A DNA stretch of 64,000 nucleotides from Buxus sempervirens (GCA_947561395.2 OX387183.1:37188853-37252852); one strand, 5' to 3'. Positions 21,801-33,117 are shown, counted from the first letter of the stretch. The notes: generated from the letters alone by a model not told the origin. Translations and numbers: made by a program.

Positions 21801-23090
21801 ATGCCTCTCAAGAGAAAATCGAGGACTGATTCTCCTTCCACATCTTCTCCTCCTGTGAGGTCTTCTCCTGTTATTTCTTCTCCTCCAGTGAGACCCCCAT
21901 CCCCTTCTCGGTCCTCTGAACCATTCATTGGTAATGGTTCTTCTGATTTTAATGAGTTTTTCAAGCATAGGCCACTTCTGTTGGAAAGGGCCATTAAGCT
22001 TGAGTCTTTTTCTGAATCTCCTCTATACTCATTGTTTTCGGACAATGGTTGGAAAAAATTTGCTTTGGTCAATGGTTTTGCATATCCGGACCTGGTCCGA
22101 GAATTTTATTCAAACCTCCACAATCTTCATCTTGCCAATCAAGGCTATGTCAAAGCCTATGTCAGGGGTCTCTCTTTTGACTTCTCGAAAGAGCTTATCT
22201 CCTCTCTTCTCGAACTGCCCCTTGTTGATTCTCCTTCCTTTAACTTTCTTGATTCTCATACTGATCCTCCGATGGAGTCTATTATTCCTTCACTCATTGT
22301 TCCGGGTGCTCCTACTTCCATCAAAAACAAACCCAACTACCTTCCTCATGGCTCTCTTCAAGATCTTCTCCGGATCTTGAATCTGTTTGTGTGTGCTTCT
22401 CTTGTTCCCTCAGATCACCATTCTGAGATTTCTCACTCGAGAGCAAGACTTCTTCATGCTCTCTGGAACAGAGACAGTGTCTGTATTCCCTCCATAATCT
22501 TCCATCGGATCCTTCAGTCTCGGAATTTAAAATCCAAGACTGCAGCTCTTCCTTTTGGCATATTCATATCTTACCTGTGCATTCATCAGGGGGTACTCCC
22601 TGATCCTGTTGAAATGATCATTCATCCCAGACCTCCCATTGATTCCTCCACTCTGACCAGAAGTAAACGAGCCAATCCTTTTCGTTTGGTGTCTTCTGAA
22701 CCCTCTTCTTCTCAGTCCTCCTTGTCCAGCTCTGATGCTGTGGCAATTATGGACAAACTGCATTCCATGCAAGCCTCCCAGGAGGCTTTCAATTCTGAAG
22801 TTAGGGCTCACATGCTCATGATGAGCATGTTCAAATCAGAGACCCAAGAGAAGCTGGAGAAACTAGCAAAGGATGTTGATTTTACCTGTGGTGAGGTACA
22901 ACGGGATGTTGCTGCTCAACAACGAATGCAAAATGAAGCTGATCATTTTCTGGAAAGCATTCGGAAGACTCAGCTGGAGATGGATCACAAACTCTGTTGG
23001 CTGCACTCTAGGTCCCAAGACGCATACAAGCATTACTCAAGGACTTGGGAACCAAAACCACCTTCCAGAAAGGGGGAGTTTTTTGGATGA
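21801..23090 (+). CDS. Copia accessory protein ('putative plant transposon protein' type)
   Basis: The likely start is ATG 21801 (ACCATGCCTC context, MPLKRKSRTD), giving 429 residues. An in-frame ATG at 21762 would add a short hydrophobic segment. The N-terminus is a Ser/Pro-rich basic tail. Residues roughly 75-220 hold YPDLVREFYSNL, YVRGLSFDFSKELI and LLELPL, which resemble the PF20167 'putative plant transposon protein' domain (by eye). Residues about 320-400 are coiled-coil-like and rich in Gln/Glu/Lys. The frame is intact. It occupies the place of the env-like ORF in some plant copia elements, but I see no convincing transmembrane glycoprotein features. It has its own TATA box and leader intron. 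Function unknown. Confidence 0.7.
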   Translation: MPLKRKSRTDSPSTSSPPVRSSPVISSPPVRPPSPSRSSEPFIGNGSSDFNEFFKHRPLLLERAIKLESFSESPLYSLFSDNGWKKFALVNGFAYPDLVREFYSNLHNLHLANQGYVKAYVRGLSFDFSKELISSLLELPLVDSPSFNFLDSHTDPPMESIIPSLIVPGAPTSIKNKPNYLPHGSLQDLLRILNLFVCASLVPSDHHSEISHSRARLLHALWNRDSVCIPSIIFHRILQSRNLKSKTAALPFGIFISYLCIHQGVLPDPVEMIIHPRPPIDSSTLTRSKRANPFRLVSSEPSSSQSSLSSSDAVAIMDKLHSMQASQEAFNSEVRAHMLMMSMFKSETQEKLEKLAKDVDFTCGEVQRDVAAQQRMQNEADHFLESIRKTQLEMDHKLCWLHSRSQDAYKHYSRTWEPKPPSRKGEFFG

Positions 23091-23546
23091 TGCTGCTGGG
23101 GTTGATGTTTCTGTTGATGGTTTTGCTGGGTTGTTGCTGCTTGCTGCTTGCTATTTTTCTCTCTCTATGTGTTGTGTATTTGTTATGTTTCTAGAAGTTG
23201 GCTTGTAGAGGAATTTTCTGTGGGTTTGTAAGGGAAGTGTTATGTTGGTTGGTCGGATGTGTATATACCTGTGTATATATCTGTTGGAACAATGTATACT
23301 CTTTTTGAATGAATGAAATTCTGGATTCTCATATCTGTTGGAACAATGTATTTTGAATGAATGAAAGTCTGGATTCTCATATCTGTTGGAACAATGTATA
23401 TCCTTTTTGAATGAATGAAATTCTGGATTTCTCCAAAATCACTGTGTCTCTCCTTATCAGTGTGTTTTTAAAACTCTTAAATGAAAATCAATATTAACTG
23501 AGTTTGATATTAAACACAGTTTTAAGGTTGTTGTCAGGCATTTGCC
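23091..23546. other. Copia 3' region with a 48-54-bp tandem triplet
   Basis: CTGTTGGAACAATGTAT starts at 23281, 23335 and 23383, each followed by TTTTGAATGAATGAAA and CTGGATT. It may serve transcript 3'-end formation. Otherwise noncoding. Confidence 0.7.
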
Positions 23547-23557
23547 AAGGGGGAGAT
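23547..23557 (+). other. Copia polypurine tract
   Basis: AAGGGGGAGAT lies directly before the right LTR, whose first bases TTTAAG correspond to TGTAAG in the left LTR. Confidence 0.85.
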
Positions 23558-24741
23558 TTTAAGTGTGAAAACTCACACTCCTTTTATGGCAAATGTTTGA
23601 CAAATTATGTCTTCTAATAAATCTTCAAGATGTGCATATTAAGTAATGAAAATTCAGTAAATTTAGTAAAGAAGAAGAAGACGATGCTGCCACACAGCTA
23701 CCACGCCGCTGGTAGCTCAAGGAAATGGAAGATTTTCTAAATAAAGCATTTCTTGTAAACGCACTTGCGAAGATCAACGCCGCTGCCACTCCGCTGGCAG
23801 CGCATAAGTAAATCAGTGCTTTGAAAGAAAGGTACGTGCACTAGCGTCGTAAGGCGACGCCGACCCGCTGCTGGTAGCGCAAAGCGAGATTGAAGATTAT
23901 ATGATTAGCCGTGCACATGCCGCGTTCTCTCCCGCTAGCAGCTCGCTGGCAGCGCGCCCTTAACTGTTTCAACTTGTTCTGAGCGGGACTAGAGTTCGCT
24001 TCCAGCCGTCTACCCCGATCGTTTCACGACGCCACCAGCGCTCGACGCGATCTGAGTGTTCTCCTTTAAATAGACGTGCTGTAATTTTTAGACTTTTTTT
24101 TTCTTTGGATCATTTTGATTTCGGATCTTGAGGTGTTTGAGATTCGATCAAATCTTCTTTAGAGAGTCGGTGATCGAGTGAGGGGGAGATCTGAGATAGA
24201 TCACCTGGAATTGAAGGTAGAGGATTCTTCTTCAATTCGGAACTTCATCTGATCGTGTGATCGCCTGGACTGGTGATCGGCTTTGATTGTTGCGTAGGTG
24301 GATTCCTACTGCATTGGATCATCTCAGTGGATTCTGAGGTGATTGTTGCGATCTGGATTGATCGTGTTCTGCAGCTTGTGGATTCAAGCTGTGTTGCAGT
24401 TCGTGGATTCGAACTGTGGATCATTGGTGAGTGATTGTTTGCGATCTGGACTGATAATGTTCTGCAGCTTGCGGATTCAAGCTGTGTTGCAGTTCGTGGA
24501 TTCGAACTGTGGATTGCTGTTGTGTGAGTTCAATTGTAAAGGTTAAGTGTGTACTCCTTTGTAGTTGTCTTTTCATTCAATAGTTGATTTTCGAAGGTTT
24601 AGTCGCCTCATATAGACTCGAGGTTTTTCCTGGATTTGGATCCAGGTTTCCTCGTATAATTCTCTGTGTATTGTTTCCGCATTGTTAAAATTCTGAATTG
24701 TTGTAGATCGTGGACCTATAGAGTAGTCCTCTACTCTTTCA
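23558..24741 (+). mobile_element. Ty1/copia LTR, right copy (1184 bp)
   Basis: Same length as the left copy with few substitutions, so the events are recent relative to the other families. The second base of the LTR is changed (TG to TT). It is followed by GGTGC (24742-24746) and the Z sequence. Confidence 0.9.
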
Positions 24742-25064
24742 GGTGCTTACAGCTGCCTCTCTTTGCCGGAGTCACCTTGCGGATGAACGGCAAAGAGAAA
24801 AAGAATCTCATTTTTTAGCCTGGCATTTCTATCGACATGGTTGACGAGTTTATTCCTTTGAAATTTTCACTTTGAGAGGGAAGCGGCCAAATCATGTGGC
24901 GTCACTCCCTGGCTTCAGAGTTTCCTCACCCTTTGCTTTTTTGGGTTTTTGTAGGGCAACTCTTCGGCGTTTGAATTAAGTTTGAAGGAGATTAGATTAG
25001 ACTTGAGCTCGCCAACCTGTTTCGGCGTTGATGCCAGACACTTGACAATGTTCTTTTCTTCTTG
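24742..25064 (-). repeat. Z internal 3' end, original copy
   Basis: Duplicate of 18615-18937. Here the sequence continues without a break into Z's internal region at 25065, so this is taken as the original copy. Confidence 0.85.
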
Positions 25065-28000
25065 TTTGTTCCATTAAAGCTTTTTGGTGTCTTGTACTTG
25101 AAGCTCTTTTATTTTTTTTTAGGGATTTGATGGCCAAGGGTTGGCTTAAGGATGCGGACCGAATGGAGAAAGGAGGAAGGAATAGTGGAGGAGGAGCTGC
25201 TGTTGGTGAGGAGGTGCTTCCAGCGCTGTCCAGTGCCTCAAGGGAGCTCACACACCTGCTCTACTCTATTTATAAAAGTGTGAAATCAAAAATTACAACA
25301 GGGCCATCTTGCCCGATGAGATCTTCATCTTTGCTTGGTCTTCTTCATGTCTTGATTCTCTGTCGTTTCCAGAAATGGGAACAACTTGTTCCACCTTGCA
25401 GAGACACTTTGCTCTGGGGATGCCTTGTCTTTCAACATGGGGAGACGCTCTACTCCTTTAGGGATTTCAAAGGTGGGAGACGCCGTGCTCCTTTAGTCTT
25501 GGGAGACGCCTCGCTCCTTCGGTCTTGTGAGACGCCTTGCTCTTTAGGTACTTCCGATGTGGGAGTCGCCGTGCTCCTTAAGTCTTGGGAGGCGCCTTGC
25601 TCCTTAGGTACTTCAAGCGTGGGAGACGCCTTGCTCCTTAAGGACACATTTCCGTGTCATTCAAATGGTGGGAGACGCCTTGCTCCTTAGGGACACATTT
25701 CCGTGTCATTCGAATGGTGGGAGACGCCTTGCTCCTTAGTATTTCAATCTTGGGAGACACCTTGCTTCATTAGTTTAGGAGTCGCTTTGCTCCAGGGACC
25801 CCTTGCCCTTTCAGTCTTGAGAGACGCCTTGCTCTCGGTGGTTGGGAGACACCTTGCTCTATTAGTTTTGGAGTCGCTTTGCTCCAGGAACGCCTTGCCC
25901 TTTCAGTCTTGAGAGACGCCTTGCTCTCGGTGGTTGGGAGACACCTTGCTCCATTAGTTTTGGAGTCGCTTTGCTCCAAGGACGCCTTGCCCTTTCAGTC
26001 TTGAGAGACGCCTTGCTCTCTGTGGTTGGGAGACACCTTGCTCCTTTAGTTTTTAATTCTTGGGGGCACATTGCTCCATTCTGTGTTCAATTTTTTGGGA
26101 GACGCCTTGCTCCTTAATTCTTCAATTCTTGGAGGCTCCTTGCTCCATTCGGTCTTGAAATCTTGGGGGCTCTTTGCTCCATTCTGTCTTTAATTTTCGG
26201 AGGCTTCTTGCTCCATTCTAGTTGGGAGACACTTTGCTCCTTCTGTTTCTAATTCTTGAAGGCCCTTTGCTCCATTTTGTCTTTGTCCATTACTTGTTTT
26301 GACTTGGTTATTTCTTTTTCTTTCTTGATTGCATTCAGAGTTGCCTCTACCAATCTCTAACTCATTCGCCAGTGGCTTTGGCTTCGCAAACTTGGTCAAC
26401 CAATGTGTGAATACACTGTGATGACTCTTTTTGCACCCCACGTGAGAATACATGGTGGCGATTCTTTTCTCCATCCAACGTGTGAGATACACTGTGATGC
26501 CTTTGTCTGTCTATTTCAGGTCTTGGTTGGTACCTGGAAAAATTCATGTGGGATTTAGTCAATTGGAATTTATTTATCAAAATTACATGCAAGCTCAAGC
26601 AATTTTTCTTTGATTAAAATCTCTTGGGAATTCCTCAAGTGTTTGGATTTTTCCCTCTCAAGTGGGTCCATTGGCAGGACCAGTAATCTTTGGGTCAGTT
26701 ACTTGACACTCTCATTTAGACTTAGGAAGTTATGCCTCCCGGCACTCCCTGTAAGGGTTTCGACATTTTTTTTTTTGCCTTCAAATAGCATGCCCCATGT
26801 AGGAACGAAGGGGATTGTTTTGGTTCAGGGGGTTTCTTTGGCACTGCCCCGCCCTGGCTTTTCCTTGATCTCTCTCTTTTTTCCATTTTCCCACCCTTGG
26901 TTAGGGGTTGTGGAATGTTTTTCTCATTGGCTCCCTCGTTCCAGTTTAGGTGCCTTGCCCCAGTCTGAGGGCCCTGTCAATTTCCACGGATCATGATCCA
27001 ATGATCAGAGAGGACTTATTAGTAGGACGAAATTTAGGCTTTGGTTCCAGTGTTTAGAAACGAAGGATAAACAGGCTCAAACCCTATATAGCTTCACTCT
27101 TATGGGTAACCATTATGTCTAGCCAAAGTTCTTTTCTATTATTATTATTATTTTTTTTTTTTTTGGTTCTGTCATTGCCAGTTTGTCCAAGATTCAATGT
27201 TACATTTTCTGTAATCAGAAAGGGCTTCACAGTAGGACGAAATGTAGGCTGGGTTCAAGGGTCTAGAAGAAATGATATGAAGGCTCAAAATTGATGAATG
27301 GGGTAAGAGCCATGTCCTGTCCACCATTTTTTGTTAGGGCTTGCTTCACCTTTGTTCCTGCAACTTTACACTCAACTTTGATTAGCTTCTTCTCCTTTTT
27401 CCATCTTTGTTCTTCTCTTTCTTTCCCTTCTTTCTTGGGTCTTTTGACCCAATTTTTGATTCTTGCTCTCGGGGTTTGCCCCGGCTTTTGTTTTCTTTTT
27501 TTTTCAAGGGATTGCCCCAGTCCTTTCTTCGAATTCTTGCTTTTTGGGGTTCTCCCCATTCCTCCTTTCTGTCCCATTTGTTCTTAGGGTGCTTTTCGCT
27601 TTGCCCTATCTTCACCTTCATCCTTTTTGTGTCTCCAATTGCACGAAGCTTTATGCCCCCATTTTGAAGACAAGACATGGTAGGGTTAATGAAGGAATTT
27701 TTAAGCTCAAAGGGTTTTGCAAGGGTTTCCTCTTGTGTCAGATGATTTGTGGAGAAGATCAAGGATGGCCTTCGATCCTTTCACAGAGAATGTAACACTT
27801 AATTATTTTTGCACGATTAACTGGTTCAAGAACCATTTTCTTCTTTGTTCATTTTGTTTTTGTTTTTTTTTTTTTTGCTTTTTGACTTTACCCCAGTTTG
27901 GGGTGGCTAGACATAACGTGGGTTAGAAATGAAACGATCAAGCTCAACACGTTTAACTAGCGGAATTTATTTGAAGTATCCGAGCCGAAAAAGGCCTCTC

Positions 28001-28435
28001 ATCATTTCATCGAGATCATTGATCCTGGATCATGTTAGTGACCTTCGACTGGTATGGGGCACCTTGCCCTTTCTTTTCTTTTTTTTTCTCATATCACAAC
28101 TTGCCCCTTGTGTTTGGCATGGTAGGGTTCAAATGTGGTGCTGGCGGGGGATCTTTTGGCCATGTCGACCCTTAGAGTTTGTGCCGTTTAGCACATTTTA
28201 TTTGTCCAATTTGATTGTTCGGGTTTGTCCCGAAATTACGGTCATGCCTTGGTGTGGTCCAACACTTCAATGATTTCCCAAAAGATTTTATAGGCTTGCA
28301 AGAAGAAACCTGCTATCAAGTTCAGAATTTAAACGAAAAGAAAGCATAAGCAAAACAGAACATCAAACTATGCAAAAGGGTGGCCAATGTAATTGGCGTT
28401 CTTGGAATTTAGTTGCATGCCACGGAAGGGAGCTT
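25065..28435 (-). other. Z 3' untranslated region, repeat-rich
   Basis: No pol domain was found on either strand. Contents: the hairpin minisatellite (25435-26290); a direct repeat around AGTAGGACGAAAT(T/G)TAGGCT (27004-27060 and 27213-27290) with matching downstream text; scattered TTGCCCC units (27470-27620); and T-rich tracts (27150-27165, 27855-27876, 28075-28092). Such repeat-rich noncoding regions are typical of large Tat-type elements. Confidence 0.6.
25435..26290. repeat. Hairpin minisatellite with 92-bp higher-order unit
   Basis: More than 20 degenerate units of the form stem-ACGCCTTG-stem, for example GGAGACGCCTTGCTCC, GAGAGACGCCTTGCTCTC and AGGGACCCCTTGCCCT. A 92-bp higher-order repeat starts at 25752, 25844 and 25936, with a fourth beginning at 26028. 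Since 92 is not a multiple of three, it is not a coding repeat. Confidence 0.9.
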
Positions 28436-29197
28436 TCAAGTGTTCTTCTCATCATCATCCTCTCCTTCTTGCGGGGAGATGGCTGGTTCGGATTTCTGAA
28501 TCTGTGCTAACACATCAGAGATGTCTCGTCCTTCGATGGACCTTGGTTTCTTGAGCATTTCCTTCAAGAATCCTTGATCGATCAGATCTTGAATGTCGTG
28601 CCGAAGATCCCAACACCGGCTTGTGTGGTGCCCTGGAGCACCAGAATGGTACTCGCACTGTTCTGCAGCGTTGTAGCTTCTGGCATTAACCAACCGAGGG
28701 TTCGAGGGCTTAATCTGCACATACCCCTCCTTCAACAGCTTCGGTAGTAACTCCGCCGGTGTACATGGTAGTGGGGTAAAAGCTCTCCTCATTCTAGCCT
28801 CCATTTCTTCTTTTGTTCTCCTTGGGGGACCCTCTGAATGATCCATCAGTCTGTCATGCTGCCCTTTGCCACGGTAGACATTCAGGTTCTTCGTGAGTTG
28901 GGGAACGTCTGCTGCAACGGCTTTCCCTTTCTCCTTTTGCATTCGACCGTCTGCTATGGTTAGTGGACGGCTCACTTCTTGTCTGCTCAGGGGCATCTTT
29001 CCCTTCATTCTTTTGATCTCTTCTTCAAGGACCCTTACTCGGGATCGCAGCTCAAAATTTTCTTCGCCTAGCGCTTCCCAGCATTTGTTCATTGTTTCTT
29101 CCTTGATGGTTATTGTTCGTAGTAGGCTCTGTAAAGAGGCCACTATGCTGGTTATTTGCTGGGCTACATCATGATTTGTCCCTGAGGTACGGTCCAT
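28436..29197 (-). CDS. Z second gag-like ORF with zinc knuckle
   Basis: The likely start is ATG 29197-29195 (MDRTSGTNHD). The stop is at 28438-28436, giving about 253 residues. There is no capsid domain. Residues about 15-75 form a coiled coil (ENFELRSRVRVLEEEIKRMK). A C-terminal block, FTPLPCTPAELLPKLLKEG, then a modified zinc knuckle CEYHSGAPGHHTSRC and WDLRHDIQDLIDQG, closely parallels the C-terminus of the preceding gag. An acceptor-like TTTCTACCATCAG lies just upstream (about 29210), so it may be expressed by splicing. It probably arose by duplication of the gag C-terminal domain. The tail is acidic. The frame is intact. Confidence 0.7.
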   Translation of the reverse strand: MDRTSGTNHDVAQQITSIVASLQSLLRTITIKEETMNKCWEALGEENFELRSRVRVLEEEIKRMKGKMPLSRQEVSRPLTIADGRMQKEKGKAVAADVPQLTKNLNVYRGKGQHDRLMDHSEGPPRRTKEEMEARMRRAFTPLPCTPAELLPKLLKEGYVQIKPSNPRLVNARSYNAAEQCEYHSGAPGHHTSRCWDLRHDIQDLIDQGFLKEMLKKPRSIEGRDISDVLAQIQKSEPAISPQEGEDDDEKNT

Positions 29198-29264
29198 GCT
29201 GGCTGTTGATGGAGTTCCTGATGGTAGAAACAAACATTAGAAGTTAAAGTACATAAAATAAAAT

Positions 29265-29368
29265 AAAAAGATGCATGCTGATGATTTTTTCTCTCTTTTC
29301 TTTTTCTCTTTTTTTTTCATATATATATATATATATTTTTTGGTTTTTTTTCTCTTCTCTCTTTTTTT
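29265..29368. repeat. T/CT-rich and (TA)n simple sequence between Z ORFs
   Basis: Pyrimidine-rich DNA with a (TA) run at about 29320-29337. On the minus strand it could supply intron sequence between the two gag-like ORFs. Confidence 0.8.
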
Positions 29369-30775
29369 TTAATCCGACGGAGGATCGATTTTGAATTCCC
29401 TAGCTTCTAGAAGATCTTGGACTGCATGGCGAAGGCCCCAACATCCATCAGTATCATGGCCTTGTACGCCCATGTGGTACTCACAGCTCTTGTTTGGATC
29501 ATAGTCCTTCATTTTCGATGCCTTAGGATTCGGCGTTGCCAATTGCAGGTGTCCCTCTCTCAGGAGCGTTGGTAACAAATCAGCCAGTGTGTACGGAAGT
29601 GGAGTGAACTCCTGATTCTTTCTTTCCTCTTTGGTGAGACGACCCCTGAGGCGAGACAGAGCATTGTTGGTGGAGTGGAAGCTCACGATTCTTGAGGAAG
29701 GGATGTGAAACGGCGCAGAAGGTTGTACACGGTTGACTGCGCTTGCGTCGTCGTCGTTCTCTTGCCTCATGCTACTTGGGATTGTTCCATGCAACAAACT
29801 CGTCATGGGGTCTCCAAGCTTCTCCACTTTAATCGCATCTTCAATTCTTTCTGCTGCCATGACTAGGTCTGTGAAGCTTGTAGTGCATTGTCCCAATAGC
29901 ATTGTGAAGTATGGTTGCCCCAACGAGGATATGAACAGGGGAGTCCACTCTTGTTCGAGAAGAGGGGGTTGCACCACGTTTGCCAGTTCCATCCACCTCT
30001 TAGCATAGTCTCTCACAGATTCGCAGTTTCTCTTTGACAGTCTCTGCAGTTCAGTCCTGGTCCGAACCACTTGGCTATTTAAGTGGTACCGCTGAATGAA
30101 CACGGCAGCGTGGTCATTCCATGCCTTAACCTTCTGCTTATCCAGACTTAAGAACCAAGTGTATGCTGCCCCAGTTAGAGATCTTTGGAAGAATTGAACC
30201 ATAATCCTCTCGTCCTTCGCATATTGGCACATGTCGCCAACATAGGATTGCAAGTGGTTCAATGGACAGCCTGTGCCGTCGAACTGGTGCAGTTCAGGGC
30301 ATCTGAACTTGGCTGGGAACTGGATATCCGAGAAGAAGCAAAGACTTTCTAGCGTAGCCTCGTTCCGAACAGTGCTTGGTTGAAGCTGCTTCAAAAGGTC
30401 CTCACGTATGGCGGCCATCTGTGCCCTGCTATCTTCCTTTATTGCCCCCAGCTACAGCATGCGATCCTCTTTGATTGCTGCCAATCTTTCCTTCAGCTGG
30501 GCTTCCCGTGCCCTATTCCAGTCTAGCTCTTCCTGTCTCAGTTGGATAGGCACAAACGGCTCTTGCTGTGGAGGAGGGATAGGAACTGGAGCGTCTTGTG
30601 GCGGCGGATGCCCTGCCCTGGGTGCTGGCTGAGGTGGTAGCCCCTGTGGAATTTCTGGCATTCGAATCCCTGTGGCATGTATCATGGCTGCCTGTGGGCT
30701 TGGATCCATTATGGCCGGCTGTTCTTCAGCCCTTTGCTGTGATGATGATGGAATTGGGGCCTCAGCGGGATTCAT
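29369..30775 (-). pseudogene. Z gag polyprotein (one in-frame amber codon)
   Basis: Start ATG 30775-30773 (MNPAEAPIPSSS); stop at 29371-29369; 468 codons including one amber at 30454-30452, about residue 108. Domains in order: a Pro/Gln-rich N-terminus; a charged helical stretch (ERLAAIKED, repeated); a retrotransposon gag capsid region with FRCPELHQFDGTGCPLNHL, DERIMVQFFQRSLTGAAYTWF and ESVRDYAKRWMELAN; a basic linker; and a modified zinc knuckle CEYHMGVQGHDTDGC followed by WGLRHAVQDLL. The knuckle spacing (C-x2-H-x4-H-x4-C) is the Tat-type form. Gag packages element RNA. The single stop is either a recent mutation or tolerated by readthrough. Confidence 0.85.
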
Positions 30776-33117
30776 TGCAGTCCTCTCTCACTGTGAAGGC
30801 CAAGTTACAAATGGTGCTCTAAATGTGAATTACCTAAACTGTACCTGATTAAGAGAAATTTTGATCAGTTCCTTCCTTAATTATGAATGAAGTGTCGTGT
30901 GTGACGAGAGCATTACACTGAGTGGTGCTTTTGTGCCGTGCTTGGTGAAAACAAATACGATGCGGCTCATGCATAGAAACCACGACTTGACAAAATGATA
31001 TTGTGAAGAAAGTGTGACAGTGCACCGATTGATCGGAGAACCCCTAGGATGTGAAGTTTAAACCTTGTAATATGGTCTTTCAGAGATTTGAAGCTCTGGA
31101 GATCCTGCTGTACCTGGCAGTTTTCAAAAAGCGTGCAACATGTGCTTTATGCATGGAAATCCTTGAGAAAAAGTTGCGAGGACTAAACCTCAAACTTCAT
31201 GTCTTGATTAACAGCGATTGTAAAATCCTTTAAAATCATGCAATGGCAAATGAATTATAAAGATCAGAAAATGCATTTTGGACAGCCCGCATCAAGCGAT
31301 GACTGGCATGGAGAATGTGCGCCAAAAGTGATTTAATTTTTGTCTATATGGCTAGCCCAATATGCCACAGATGACGGTTTATTGTGCGTCACCAGAGACG
31401 GTGTTTATGTCATGGGAGACGATTCAATGTAGGCCTGGAGGCCACTTTATTGTGTGCTTTGAAAAAGCAACTTTGATGTGCGCCTTGGGAAGCGGCTCGA
31501 TGTACGCTCGTAGGCAATTTGATGTACGCCCAAAGGCGATTTAATGTACGCCTGAAGGCGATTTGATGTATGCCCAGAGGCGACTTTGGTTTAGGAAATT
31601 CTTTTGTGCACTTTGAAAGCAGTTTGGCTAAAAACATTTGTGCAAATGATCTCGAAGTGCGTGCACTTAATATATAAACAGGCATGTACATTAGCAAAAT
31701 GAACTCAAATCCTATTACCATCTAGCAACTCTATGTTATTAAACAATCATAAAAAACACCCAAAAATGTGTGCACAGTCCTAAAAAATTGTTGGTGCCTA
31801 TCAAGGCACGACTCCTAGACATACTTGTGTAAGGAAGCATGTCCAAGTCCCGACTGGCCTTTTGTCTTTCATCTGTTCTTTCATCTGCTTTTGGTGTCGG
31901 ACCACAGCGAAAATTACAACTTGCCATCGAGGGCGAATTTTTACAAGATATTTACAAAAACTACAAAGAATTCATCCTTAAGGCTGTTGGGAGCCAAGAG
32001 GGAGGATACAAATTGCTTTCAAAGCGGGTAGGCTAAAAATTCCTAGATCTAGGGTTTAGTGCCTATGTTCTGATCTGGCCTGCTTTCATCTGTTTGTCTG
32101 ATCTGGCCGGTTTTCATCTGCTCTAAAAGACCAATCTGGACTTAAAGTGCTCCCAGCGGACTCTAATGGATCAAGACCCATATCATACAGGACTCCATGC
32201 ATGGATCTGGGGTGGTTCCCCTGACCAAAATTAGGAGAGTTTCCTAAATTAGGGCTGAGGTCGCCCTGGATCTAGGGTTTACTCAATTTGATGCAAAAAG
32301 CGGGGGTTGCTGCCCCTAATGGACTCTGGATTTTATTCCGATTTTACTCCTCTTATATTCATCATTCACGACATTCTCACCCTCGCATGCTCAACGCATA
32401 GTTTATTCAGATACGTTAGGTGGGGAAGGATACCAAGCCCGAGACATAAGCCTACAAGGGTCTGGACCAGTACTGGATCCTCGCGTGCCACGGCAAGAAA
32501 CCAGTGGTGCTAATGGACTCCAGAAAACTGGGGGGATGGGTTTACCCTGCTTTCCCTGGCAAGCCACGGGAGGGTAGGTGCTAATACCATCCCAAAGTTC
32601 AGTTCATAGGAATCAGAAGGGTAGGCTGCTAGAGAGATCTAGGTTTTGGAAAAGAAGATGCAATATCCTCTCTCATTCATTCAGGGTCCGATCATTCACG
32701 CAGTCCCCCTCGTGCGTGTCACCCCACGCAGTTTATCACAAAATTAAAAATCAAATCCATCCACGGTGTGGTGGTGTGCCCGTGTGTGCAGTTGGGCTGT
32801 GTGCTGTGTCTACATAGGTGAGTTTTCTCTGGATTTAGGTGATAAAGGAATCCTTACTGCCTCGTATAGTAAGGTGCAGAATTGGCACGTATTACGATGT
32901 CCTGGGAGAATCCCCAAGTAAGTGGAGGGTCACAGGGGACCACTTAAATTCCACCTGCCTTAGGCAATTATCGCGTCCTTGTGACAGGACTCCCCAGAAC
33001 ACGTAGTTACGTGTATTCTGCGCCTTGCTAAGCGGGGTAGCGAGGTTTCCTAAATATCCACTAAAAATCCCTCTTTAAGCTGACTCGAGCTAAGCAGGGT
33101 CCTACTGGGCTGAGAGA
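30776..33117 (-). other. Z 5' leader (2.3 kb) with a hairpin array
   Basis: This is noncoding sequence between PBS and gag. It includes the hairpin array at 31406-31592. Nothing else is recognised. Confidence 0.6.
31406..31592. repeat. 22-26-bp array of small hairpins in Z leader
   Basis: Units such as TTTGATGTACGCCCAAAGGCGA, each with a CGCC...GGCG core: CGCCcaaaGGCG, CGCCtgaaGGCG, TGCCcagaGGCG, and upstream degenerate ones (GCCtggaGGC). The last three units are exactly 22 bp. Confidence 0.75.

Noticed and set aside
25450..26071. Arg/Ser-rich frames in the minus strand over the minisatellite
   Set aside because: The 92-bp unit is not a multiple of three and frames shift between units, so not a protein repeat.
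27263..27795. Overlapping frames of about 90-130 codons on both strands
   Set aside because: Low-complexity T/C-rich DNA in Z's 3' region, no domain, no start context.
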